Shown here piece by piece: positions 1 through 5,069 of a stretch of DNA of 5,069 nt. This DNA comes from Clostridiales bacterium (GTDB taxonomy: Bacteria; Bacillota; Clostridia; Lachnospirales; WQUN01): contig JAISWA010000251.1 of assembly GCA_031271275.1 (NCBI GenBank), forward strand, positions 1 through 5,069, in the 5' to 3' direction. The translations under genes were made by a program, and so were the position numbers. Under the pieces are notes generated by a model. It made no database searches, was not told the DNA's origin, and saw only the letters and a program-made list of their open reading frames with translations. The number at the start of each line of letters is the position of its first letter. Position 1 is the first letter of the stretch.

Positions 1-326
1 GCACTTCCACGCCCCTTAACGACAAGGTGGAGACCCTTGCCATCAAAAAAGCGTTGGGGGAACTTGCCTATAAAATCCCCGTAAGTTCCACCAAATCCAT
101 GACCGGGCAGATGTTGGGGGCGGCGGGCGCGGTGGAGGCGATCGCCTCGGTGAAGGCGCTGGACACCGGGTTCGTCCCCCCCACGGTCGGTTATAAAGAA
201 CCCGACCCCGACTGCGACTTGGATTATGTCCCCAACGTAAGCAGAAAATGCGCGGTTAACAAGGCGTTTTCCGCTTCTTTGGGCTTCGGGGGGCATAACG
301 CGGGCGTTTTATTCCAAAAAGTATAG
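1..326 (+). CDS. fabF: Beta-ketoacyl-ACP synthase II (FabF), C-terminal fragment cut by window start
   Basis: This is the last 107 residues of a FabF-type condensing enzyme; reading frame starts at base 3 and the stop is TAG at 324-326. FabF elongates acyl-ACP by decarboxylative condensation with malonyl-ACP in the cytosol. Seen here: TSTPLND at the very start (the stretch just after the first active-site His, which lies about two residues outside the window), VSSTKSMTGQMLGAAGAVEAI, the CDLDYVPN segment, and a C-terminal LGFGGHNAGVLF glycine loop. The family normally reads KSMTGH with the second catalytic His; here the codon at 108-110 is CAG (Gln). The usual Asn of NSFGFGG/NSLGFGG is Ala (273-275). 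The frame is otherwise intact with no sign of decay. It is followed at once by accB, as in Firmicute fatty-acid operons. A paralogous or altered-specificity synthase is possible; the missing N-terminus prevents checking the active-site Cys and first His. Confidence 0.93.
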   Translation, partial: TSTPLNDKVETLAIKKALGELAYKIPVSSTKSMTGQMLGAAGAVEAIASVKALDTGFVPPTVGYKEPDPDCDLDYVPNVSRKCAVNKAFSASLGFGGHNAGVLFQKV

Positions 327-329
327 AGG
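325..329 (+). promoter_or_regulatory. Ribosome binding site for accB (AGAGG)
   Basis: AGAGG overlaps the fabF stop codon and sits 5 bases before the ATG at 335. An in-frame GTG at 329 would overlap this site and leave no usable spacing, so the ATG at 335 is the better start. Confidence 0.6.
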
Positions 330-334
330 TGCGT

Positions 335-784
335 ATGAGTATCACGGATATCGGTTATATCAGCGGCGTTACCCGTGTGCTGCGGGAAAACAACCTGACC
401 AGACTGGAGATAAGCGAAGGGAACGCCAAAATACTGCTTGAGCGGGCGGGGGACGGTTTGGCGGTGAGCGGAGCCGTTCCGGCGGCGGTGAGCAGGGAAA
501 GCGCCCCGCAGACGGAAGATTTTATCGATTTAAATGACGTAACCGAAGTGAAGGCTCCTCTGGTGGGCGTGTTTTATTCCGCGCCCTCGCCGGACGCGGA
601 GCCTTTTGTGCGTATAGGCGACGAGGTGAAAAAGGGCGACGTGCTTTGCATCATCGAAGCCATGAAACTTTTAAACGAAATCACCGCCGAAACGGACGGC
701 AAAGTCGCGGATATCTGCGTCAAGAACGGCGATATCGCGGAATACGGGCAGGTGCTGTTTAAGCTGAGCGGAGGCGTTTCATGA
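335..784 (+). CDS. accB: Biotin carboxyl carrier protein of acetyl-CoA carboxylase (AccB)
   Basis: This 149-residue protein carries the covalently bound biotin that shuttles the carboxyl group from AccC to the AccD/AccA carboxyltransferase. Layout seen: an N-terminal segment of about 40 residues that is typical of AccB and usually mediates contact with AccC, a short Ala/Pro/Ser/Glu-containing linker (about residues 47-63), then the biotinyl domain (about 73-146). The biotin attachment motif is IIEAMKLLNEI with the acceptor Lys at residue 111 (codon 665-667). The commonest form of this motif is EAMKLMNEI, so Met is replaced by Leu after the acceptor, a conservative change. The later GDIAEYGQVLFKL strand matches the family's C-terminal end. 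The start at 335 is chosen over an in-frame GTG at 329 because of the AGAGG site. The stop TGA overlaps the fabZ ATG by 4 bases, which suggests translational coupling. Length is typical. Confidence 0.95.
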   Translation: MSITDIGYISGVTRVLRENNLTRLEISEGNAKILLERAGDGLAVSGAVPAAVSRESAPQTEDFIDLNDVTEVKAPLVGVFYSAPSPDAEPFVRIGDEVKKGDVLCIIEAMKLLNEITAETDGKVADICVKNGDIAEYGQVLFKLSGGVS

Positions 785-1206
785 ACCGGGACGAAATCAA
801 AAAAGTGCTGCCCCACCGGGAGCCCATGCTGCTGTTGGACGAGGTGGCGTTGGTAGACGGAACCTCCGTGGGGAAATATACCGTGCGGGGGGACGAGTTT
901 TTTTTGCAGGGGCATTTTCCGGGGAACCCGGTGGTGCCGGGGGTGATACTGTGCGAGATGATGGCGCAGTCCGCCTGTTTGTTGGTGGAAAACCCCGAAG
1001 CCCCGTTTACGCCCTACCTGACCGGAATGAACAACGTAAAGTTTAAGCAAAAAGTGCTGCCGGGGGACGTGGTTACCGTCCAAAGCGAAATCTTGAAGCA
1101 CAAGGATATTTTCTATTTCGTCAAATGCACCGCCAAGACCGGCGAAGACACGCTTTGCGCCTCGGGGGAGCTTTCCTTCGCTTTAATTAAAAAGGAAGTC
1201 GGCTGA
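781..1206 (+). CDS. fabZ: 3-hydroxyacyl-ACP dehydratase (FabZ)
   Basis: This 141-residue hot-dog-fold enzyme dehydrates (3R)-3-hydroxyacyl-ACP to trans-2-enoyl-ACP. Seen in order: IKKVLPHREPMLLLDEV near the N-terminus, the catalytic loop QGHFPGNPVVPGVILCEMMAQ with His45 and Glu59 as the expected catalytic pair, and MNNVKFKQKVLPGD, the usual FabZ strand. His plus Glu with GHFPGNPVVPG separates FabZ from the longer isomerising FabA, although annotation by motif alone cannot exclude a FabZ-like isomerase such as enterococcal FabN. The start ATG overlaps the accB stop, and GGAGG at 770-774 lies 6 bases upstream, a strong site. Its stop overlaps the accC start by one base. Placement between accB and accC is a recurrent Firmicute arrangement. 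Length is normal. Confidence 0.95.
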   Translation: MNRDEIKKVLPHREPMLLLDEVALVDGTSVGKYTVRGDEFFLQGHFPGNPVVPGVILCEMMAQSACLLVENPEAPFTPYLTGMNNVKFKQKVLPGDVVTVQSEILKHKDIFYFVKCTAKTGEDTLCASGELSFALIKKEVG

Positions 1207-2549
1207 TGTTCTCGAAAATCTTAATCGCCAACCGCGGGGAAATTGCCGTGCGTATCATCCGCGCCTGCAAGGAAATGGGCATCGCCACCGTGGCGGTTTT
1301 TTCGGAAGCCGACAAGGACGCGCTGCATGTGAGCATGGCGGAGGAAGGCTACTGCATCGGTCCCGCCCCGTCCAAAGACAGTTATTTGAACATGGAAAAT
1401 ATTATTTCGGCGGCGTTGGTTTCCAAAGCGGAGGCCATTCACCCCGGCTACGGCTTTTTGTCCGAAAACCCGGTGTTTTCCGATTTGTGCAAAAGCAACG
1501 GGCTTGTTTTTGTGGGGCCGGACAGCGAAGTCATCGCGCGGATGGGCGACAAAGACGCCGCACGCGGAACCATGCGGCAGGCGGGCGTGCCCGTTATTCC
1601 CGGCAGCGGGCTGCTGCGGGATGTTGACCACGCGAGGGAGGAAGCGGAAAAAATCGGTTTCCCCCTTTTAATAAAGGCGCGGGCGGGGGGCGGCGGGCGC
1701 GGAATCCGGTTGGTGCGTTCCGCGGACGAGCTTGCGCAAAACTTCCAAACCGCCGCGCAGGAAGCGTTGAAATTTTTTAAAGACGAATCCGTATACTTAG
1801 AAAAATACCTGACGGGCGTAAAGCATATTGAGGCGCAGATTTTGGCGGACAATTTCGGCAAAGTCATATGCCTCGGCGAACGGGACTGCTCCATGCAGCG
1901 GCGCAACCAGAAGTTGGTGGAGGAAAGCCCCTCCCCCGCGCTTTCCGAAGATACGCGGCAAAAGATGATACAGACTTCCCTGCGGGCGGCGAAAGCGGCG
2001 GGCTACCGGGGCGCGGGCACGATTGAATACCTATACGATAAGGACAGCCGTTTTTATTTTATGGAGATGAACACCCGCTTACAGGTGGAGCACCCCGTAA
2101 CGGAAATGGTGACGGGCATAGACTTGGTGAAGTGGCAGTTGCGCATCGCCGCGGGCGTACCCCTTGAGTACAATCAGGAGGACATCCGTTTTTCCACCCA
2201 CGCCATCGAGTGCCGGATTAACGCGGAAAACCCGTATCAGGGTTTTAAACCCTCCGGCGGGACTATCGCGCTGCTGCACACGCCGGGCGGGCCGTGGGTG
2301 CGGTTCGACACGGCGATTTACCACGGCTACACCATACCGCCGTTTTACGATTCCATGATTGGTAAGCTGATTGTCGCGGCGAGGACGCGGAACGAAGCGC
2401 TGCGTAAAATGCGCGCCGCCCTGTGCGAGTTAATTATCGAGGGCGTGGAGCATAACGCGGACTTGCAGACGGACATTATGATTAGCGAGGAATTTGAAAG
2501 CGGAAACTATACCACGGACACCTTGGAGAGGATACTGAAAAAAAATTAG
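1206..2549 (+). CDS. accC: Biotin carboxylase subunit of acetyl-CoA carboxylase (AccC)
   Basis: This 447-residue enzyme uses ATP and bicarbonate to carboxylate the biotin on AccB. It has the three-part ATP-grasp layout: N-terminal domain beginning KILIANRGEIAVRIIRAC (4-21) with AIHPGYGFLSENP (77-89); ATP-grasp with MGDKDAAR (Lys116), LIKARAGGGGRGIR (Lys157, glycine-rich loop 161-164), KHIEAQ (His207) and RDCSMQRRNQKLVEESPSP (Lys236); metal and biotin site MEMNTRLQVEHPVTEM (Glu287, Asn289, Arg291, Glu295, with Glu274 earlier); and a C-terminal domain with ECRINAENP (Arg337) and PPFYDSMIGKLIV. All residues expected for catalysis are present. No biotinyl or carboxyltransferase domain is fused, so it is the stand-alone subunit and pairs with the accB upstream. 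Start ATG overlaps the fabZ stop in TGATG; an AGGA stretch at 1193-1196 is a plausible binding site. The tail ends in an A8 run and TAG. Length matches the family. Confidence 0.97.
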   Translation: MFSKILIANRGEIAVRIIRACKEMGIATVAVFSEADKDALHVSMAEEGYCIGPAPSKDSYLNMENIISAALVSKAEAIHPGYGFLSENPVFSDLCKSNGLVFVGPDSEVIARMGDKDAARGTMRQAGVPVIPGSGLLRDVDHAREEAEKIGFPLLIKARAGGGGRGIRLVRSADELAQNFQTAAQEALKFFKDESVYLEKYLTGVKHIEAQILADNFGKVICLGERDCSMQRRNQKLVEESPSPALSEDTRQKMIQTSLRAAKAAGYRGAGTIEYLYDKDSRFYFMEMNTRLQVEHPVTEMVTGIDLVKWQLRIAAGVPLEYNQEDIRFSTHAIECRINAENPYQGFKPSGGTIALLHTPGGPWVRFDTAIYHGYTIPPFYDSMIGKLIVAARTRNEALRKMRAALCELIIEGVEHNADLQTDIMISEEFESGNYTTDTLERILKKN

Positions 2550-2553
2550 CGTG

Positions 2554-2626
2554 CTGTCATTCTGAGCGAAGCGAAGAATCTTCCCTTCGCAGCTGCGGAT
2601 TCTTCGCCTTCGGCTCAGAATGACAG
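2554..2626. repeat. Long imperfect inverted repeat (REP-like hairpin) after accC
   Basis: The left arm 2554-2580 begins CTGTCATTCTGAGCG and ends GAAGAATC. The right arm 2598-2626 begins GATTCTTCGC and ends CTCAGAATGACAG. They pair over 27 bases; the right arm has two extra bases, one C and one G either side of TTCG, giving two small bulges. The 17-base loop contains the perfect palindrome CGCAGCTGCG at 2588-2597. The element starts 4 bases after the accC stop. No T-run follows on the + strand, so it is not a textbook terminator. Words of the TGTCATTCTGAG type are familiar to me as dispersed intergenic repeats in many bacterial genomes; that is recollection, not a search. Likely effects are mRNA 3'-end protection of the upstream genes or partial termination. 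Confidence 0.85.
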
Positions 2627-2666
2627 GCAAGTAACCGCGCACCCATTCCTTGATTTTTGGGTTACA

Positions 2667-2695
2667 GATTCTTCGCCTTCGGCTCAGAATGACAG
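2667..2695 (-). repeat. Second copy of the hairpin right arm
   Basis: These 29 bases are identical to 2598-2626, and the match continues one more G on the right. It has the same orientation as that arm and no left arm of its own, so this is a solo copy. It can in principle pair with the only left arm (2554-2580) as an alternative to the nearer right arm. The bases between the two copies (2631-2665) are bounded by GTAACC and GGTTAC. Confidence 0.85.
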
Positions 2696-2696
2696 G

Positions 2697-2798
2697 GCCG
2701 TTGCAATCAGCATGACAGGGGCGTTGAAGCAGCACGACAAAGCCTTTGCAAGCAGCATGACAAAGCCTTTGCAATCAGCATGACAATGCCTTGGCAAG
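2697..2798 (-). repeat. Degenerate tandem array, 22-23-base period, upstream of accD
   Basis: Four recognisable units follow one another at 2697-2720, 2721-2741, 2742-2764 and 2765-2787, with a partial fifth (GCCTTGGCAAG) at 2788-2798. The best two units share GCCTTTGCAA, then TCAGCATGACA or GCAGCATGACA. The GACA ends fall at 2694, 2717, 2739, 2762 and 2785, where the first is the end of the REP-like arm, so the period is 23, 22, 23, 23. Read on the - strand every unit starts TGTC(A/G)TGCTG, close to the TGTCATTCTG head of the neighbouring REP-like element, which suggests a shared origin. No coding frame is supported through it. Function is unknown. Confidence 0.75.
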
Positions 2799-2807
2799 TG
2801 TAATCAC

Positions 2808-2814
2808 GGGGAGG
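2808..2814 (+). promoter_or_regulatory. Ribosome binding site deciding the accD TTG start (GGGGAGG)
   Basis: GGGGAGG is a strong Shine-Dalgarno match. It lies 7 bases before the TTG at 2822 but only 1 base before the in-frame TTG at 2816, so 2822 is the favoured start. It sits about ten bases after the last recognisable tandem-repeat unit. Confidence 0.7.
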
Positions 2815-2821
2815 TTTGGCG

Positions 2822-3667
2822 TTGACTTTTAAAAAACCCAGAAATTTATTGGAAGGTTACAGCAAGCTAATCGGTTCGCATTCGGAGGATTCGTCGGACG
2901 ACCTGATGGTAACCTGCCCCAAATGCAAAAAATCCCTCGCTTCCGGGGACCTGCTCGGCAGCATTAACGTGTGCATGTACTGCGGGCATCATTTTCGCAT
3001 GAACGCCCGACAGCGGCTGAATTTAATCTGCGACAGGGACACTTTCGCGGAAGCGGACGGGACGATGGTTTCTTCCAACCTCATCGGCTTCCCGGAATAC
3101 GACGGCAAACTGGAAAACGCGCGGCTCGACAGCAAAGAGCCCGACGCGGTTATCTGCGGGGCCTGCAAAATCAACGGCATAGCCGCCGGAATTTTTGTTA
3201 TGGAGCCTTATTTTATGATGGGCAGCATGGGCGTGGTGGTGGGGGAAAAACTGACCCGCCTGTTTGAGCGGGCGGCGGCGGAACGCCTGCCGGTGGTGGG
3301 GTTCACCGTTTCCGGCGGGGCGCGTATGCAGGAAGGCATTTTGTCCCTTATGCAAATGGCGAAGGTAAGCGGCGCGGTCAAGCGGCACAGCGACGCGGGG
3401 CTTTTTTTTGTCTGCGTGCTGACCGACCCCACCACGGGCGGGGTTACGGCGAGCTTCGCCATGGAAGCGGACGTGATTGCGGCGGAACCCTTCGCCCATA
3501 TCGGGTTCGCCGGGGCGCGGGTCATCGAGCAGACCATGCGGAAGAAGCTGCCGGAGGGTTTCCAACGGGCGGAGTTTTTGTTGGAAAAAGGTTTTATCGA
3601 CGATATCGTGGAGCGAAAAAAACAAAAAAAATATTTGGCGCAGCTTTTGAAAATGCATGTGAGGTGA
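2822..3667 (+). CDS. accD: Acetyl-CoA carboxylase carboxyltransferase subunit beta (AccD)
   Basis: This 281-residue subunit forms, with AccA, the carboxyltransferase that moves the carboxyl group from carboxybiotin to acetyl-CoA, giving malonyl-CoA. Seen: an N-terminal four-Cys zinc ribbon, C32-x2-C35-x15-C51-x2-C54, followed by HHFRMNARQRL; then the crotonase-like fold with FMMGSMGVVVGEKLTRLFE (131-149), FTVSGGARMQEGILSLMQMAK (161-181), LTDPTTGGVTASFAMEADV (200-218) and IGFAGARVIEQTMRKKLPEGFQRAEFLLEKGFID (227-260). The commoner wording is GFAGPRVIEQT; here Pro is Ala. The start is a TTG supported only by its spacing to GGGGAGG; a TTG at 2816 would add two residues. It is separated from accC by 272 repeat-rich bases, so it may depend on readthrough from the upstream genes or on a promoter I cannot see. 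The C-terminus is Lys-rich and ends soon after the core fold, normal for the family. Confidence 0.96.
   Translation: MTFKKPRNLLEGYSKLIGSHSEDSSDDLMVTCPKCKKSLASGDLLGSINVCMYCGHHFRMNARQRLNLICDRDTFAEADGTMVSSNLIGFPEYDGKLENARLDSKEPDAVICGACKINGIAAGIFVMEPYFMMGSMGVVVGEKLTRLFERAAAERLPVVGFTVSGGARMQEGILSLMQMAKVSGAVKRHSDAGLFFVCVLTDPTTGGVTASFAMEADVIAAEPFAHIGFAGARVIEQTMRKKLPEGFQRAEFLLEKGFIDDIVERKKQKKYLAQLLKMHVR
3661..3667 (+). promoter_or_regulatory. Ribosome binding site for accA (GAGGTGA)
   Basis: GAGGTGA covers the last accD codon and its stop and lies 3 bases before the accA ATG; the GAGG core is 6 bases upstream of it. It fixes the ATG at 3671 as the start and ties accA translation closely to accD. Confidence 0.7.
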
Positions 3668-3670
3668 CCT

Positions 3671-4441
3671 ATGGCGGCGGCTTATGAAAAGGTTGCCCTT
3701 GCCCGGGCGAAGGGCAGGGCGACTTCCGTGGATTATATCAGCAATATTTTTGAAAATTTTTTAGAAATGCACGGCGACCGGCGGTACGGAGACGACAAGT
3801 CCGTCATAGCCGGTATCGGGTATTTGATTGAAATGCCCGTTACCGTAATCGGTATCGAAAAGGGGCACAGCGTAAAGGAACGGGGCTTCCGCAATTCCGG
3901 CTCGGCGCACCCGGAGGGCTACCGGAAGGCGCTTAGGCAAATGAAGCTCGCGGAGAAATTTTCCCGCCCGGTGGTCTGCTTTGTGGACACGCCGGGGGCG
4001 TACTGCGGAATAGGCGCGGAGGAACGGGGGCAGGGTCAGGCCATCGCGGAAAACCTCACGGAGATGATGACCCTTAAAACGCCCGTTATTTCCATTGTGA
4101 TAGGGGAAGGCGGCAGCGGCGGCGCGTTGGGCCTTGCCGTGGCGGACGAGGTGTGGATGTTGGAGAACTCCGTGTACTCGGTCATATCGCCGGAGGGCTG
4201 CGCCAGTATTTTGTGGAAGGACAGCAGCCGCTCCAAAGAAGCTTCCGAGTGCTTGAAGCTCACCGCCCAGGACTTATTTAAGCTGAAAGTGATTGAGAAA
4301 ATTTTCCCCGAAAGCGATAAGGTTTACGCCCACCTAAAGCAGGAGCTGTACGCGGCGTTTACCAAAAGCCGGCAGCTTGACCCGCAAAGCCTGACCGCCG
4401 CCCGGTACGAGCGTTTCAGGAAAATCGGCGCGCCGGAGTAA
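3671..4441 (+). CDS. accA: Acetyl-CoA carboxylase carboxyltransferase subunit alpha (AccA), short form
   Basis: This 256-residue subunit partners AccD in the heterotetrameric carboxyltransferase. Seen: VDYISNIFENFLEMHGDRRYGDDKSVIAGIG (20-50), HPEGYRKALRQMKLAEKF (77-94), the oxyanion-type region FVDTPGAYCGIGAEERGQGQAIAENL, VIGEGGSGGALGLAVADEVWML, and YSVISPEGCASILWKD, all AccA hallmarks. It lacks the roughly 60-residue N-terminal extension of the E. coli protein. Streptococcal AccA proteins are similarly short, so this is a known form and not a truncation; the good GAGGTGA site upstream supports the start. The family segment usually reading RNFGMPxPEGYRKA reads RNSGSAHPEGYRKA here, a local divergence. 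The gap to accD is 3 bases, so the two are almost certainly co-translated in balanced amounts. It is the last + strand gene and faces the convergent mgtE. Confidence 0.96.
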   Translation: MAAAYEKVALARAKGRATSVDYISNIFENFLEMHGDRRYGDDKSVIAGIGYLIEMPVTVIGIEKGHSVKERGFRNSGSAHPEGYRKALRQMKLAEKFSRPVVCFVDTPGAYCGIGAEERGQGQAIAENLTEMMTLKTPVISIVIGEGGSGGALGLAVADEVWMLENSVYSVISPEGCASILWKDSSRSKEASECLKLTAQDLFKLKVIEKIFPESDKVYAHLKQELYAAFTKSRQLDPQSLTAARYERFRKIGAPE

Positions 4442-4493
4442 TACGAAGGCGTAAATCTCCGATAGGTCTGATGCGCTAAAAATTGCCCACGTC
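4442..4493. other. Convergent gap between accA and mgtE
   Basis: These 52 bases separate two convergent stop codons. I find no strong GC-rich stem followed by a T-run on either strand. The 10-base palindrome CGGCGCGCCG at 4426-4435 lies inside the end of accA; on the - strand it is followed by ATTTT, which is too weak to call a terminator. Confidence 0.5.
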
Positions 4494-5069
4494 TCACAAC
4501 CCCATCAGCATCCTTGCGATACTGAAATATATCAGCAGCGACGCGGCGTCCAGTATGGTGGTAATCATGGGCGACGCCATAATCGCCGGGTCAATGCGCA
4601 GCTTCTTCGCCACCATCGGCAAAATGCAGCCCACGCTCTTGGCGATAACGATGATAAAGAACAGCGCGAAAGAAACCGTCAGCGACAGGTTCATGTCCCT
4701 GCCGTTCATGAAATAAATCTGCGCGAAGTTGACGATGCCAAGCGCCAGGCCGCAAAGGGCGGCGATGCCGATTTCCCGCAGCCAGACCTTTAAAATATCC
4801 CGGAACTCGATTTCCCCCACCGCCATACCGCGTATAATCAGCGTGGACGCCTGGGAACCCGCGTTGCCGCCGGTGTTCATCAGGCGGGGCACAAACATCA
4901 TCAGCAAAACCGAAAGGGATTCCTCGTAACCGGCAATCAGCATACTGGTGAAGGTGGAGGAAATCATCAGCACCATCAGCCAGGTAATGCGGTTCTTTGC
5001 GAGCTTAAATATGCTTGTGGTAAGGTACGGCTCGTCGGAAGGCGTTAACGCCGCCATCTTTTCAAAGTC
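4494..5069 (-). CDS. mgtE: Magnesium transporter MgtE, C-terminal membrane domain, cut by window end
   Basis: The visible 191 residues are the C-terminal part of an MgtE-type Mg2+ channel/transporter of the cytoplasmic membrane; the gene starts outside the window and the stop is the TGA complementary to 4494-4496. Seen: the linker wording DFEKMAAL...SDEPYLTTSIFKLAKNRITWL, then about five hydrophobic membrane segments (near visible residues 28-46, 51-76, 99-121, 128-150, 164-186). The signature NTGGNAGSQASTLIIRGMAVGEI (65-87) and DPAIMASP...TTILDAASLLIYF (160-182) are characteristic; the Asp of ILDAA appears to match the conserved pore Asp of the family. The usual N-terminal and CBS regulatory domains would lie beyond the window. 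An in-frame Met at 5057 is internal, because the frame continues upstream with family-like sequence (DFEK). It has no evident link to fatty-acid synthesis; it is only a convergent neighbour. Confidence 0.94.
   Translation of the reverse strand, partial: DFEKMAALTPSDEPYLTTSIFKLAKNRITWLMVLMISSTFTSMLIAGYEESLSVLLMMFVPRLMNTGGNAGSQASTLIIRGMAVGEIEFRDILKVWLREIGIAALCGLALGIVNFAQIYFMNGRDMNLSLTVSFALFFIIVIAKSVGCILPMVAKKLRIDPAIMASPMITTILDAASLLIYFSIARMLMGL

Noticed and set aside
665..670. Leu after the biotinyl motif Lys-Leu in AccB (EAMKLLNEI, not EAMKLMNEI)
   Set aside because: The change is conservative and the EAMK acceptor core is intact, so no functional effect is expected.
574..1101. 175-residue - strand open frame across accB and fabZ
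   Set aside because: It is antisense to two clear enzymes with conserved catalytic motifs and resembles no family; it is a shadow of GC-rich codon use.
1680..1682. Arg159 in AccC KARAGGGGRG, where E. coli has Ser
   Set aside because: The position is variable (Ser, Ala, Thr in known enzymes), and the Lys and glycine loop around it are intact; it looks like normal variation.
2538..2545. Homopolymer runs (A8 here, T8 in fabZ at 898-905, T8 in accD at 3402-3409, A7 and A8 at 3616-3631) as programmed slippage sites
   Set aside because: All lie in intact frames that agree with family sequence on both sides, and no alternative frame product is credible.
2554..2626. Intrinsic terminator of accC
   Set aside because: The stem is strong but no T-run follows on the + strand. 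The A8 run before it would give a T-run only on the - strand, several bases from the stem and where no gene is read.
2430..2774. 114-residue - strand open frame with Arg-rich ILSRRRRI and ILRFAQND wording
   Set aside because: It is a translation of the REP-like repeats and the 3' end of accC. This wording is the typical artefact of such intergenic repeats read as protein, and there is no plausible start site or domain.
2697..2798. CRISPR array
   Set aside because: Units abut with no unique spacers, are only 21-24 bases long and vary along their length; no cas gene is near.
2640..2815. Promoter for accD within the repeat region
   Set aside because: Several TTGCAA/TTGATT-like boxes exist, but none has a good -10 box at 16-18 bases.
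3023..3658. 211-residue - strand open frame across accD
   Set aside because: It lies fully antisense to AccD, whose motifs are intact. The His/Arg/Pro-rich composition is typical of a shadow frame.

Overview
The window is about 5.07 kb of a moderately GC-rich bacterial chromosome. It carries most of a type II fatty-acid synthesis operon on the + strand, followed by a convergent gene end on the - strand. The gene order is fabF (3' end only), accB, fabZ, accC, accD, accA. This order, together with a short AccA split from a zinc-finger AccD, fits a Firmicute, probably a member of the Clostridia. The wording of the AccA and AccD proteins points the same way. This is an inference from protein character and gene order; no rRNA or other taxonomic marker is present.

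Positions 1-2549 are a tightly packed gene train. FabF ends at 326. accB starts 8 bases later, accB and fabZ overlap by 4 bases (ATGA), and fabZ and accC overlap by 1 base (TGATG). Positions 2550-2821 interrupt the train with a 272-base non-coding stretch made almost wholly of repeats. It holds a long imperfect inverted repeat (2554-2626), a second copy of its right arm (2667-2695), and then a degenerate tandem array with a 22-23-base period (2697-2798) that runs up to the accD ribosome binding site. accD and accA follow with a 3-base gap (2822-4441). After a short convergent gap (4442-4493), the C-terminal membrane domain of an MgtE-type magnesium transporter lies on the - strand and runs off the window.

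The genes form one pathway. AccC (biotin carboxylase) carboxylates the biotin on AccB. The AccD/AccA carboxyltransferase moves the carboxyl group to acetyl-CoA to make malonyl-CoA. FabF condenses malonyl-ACP with the growing chain, and FabZ dehydrates the 3-hydroxyacyl-ACP intermediate. All four acetyl-CoA carboxylase subunits are complete and keep their signature motifs.

I do not see a new multi-gene system here. The points most worth a second look are the replacement of the usual second catalytic histidine of FabF by glutamine (codon 108-110), and the layered repeat cluster inserted between accC and accD. No promoter, riboswitch, tRNA, CRISPR array or transposase could be supported.
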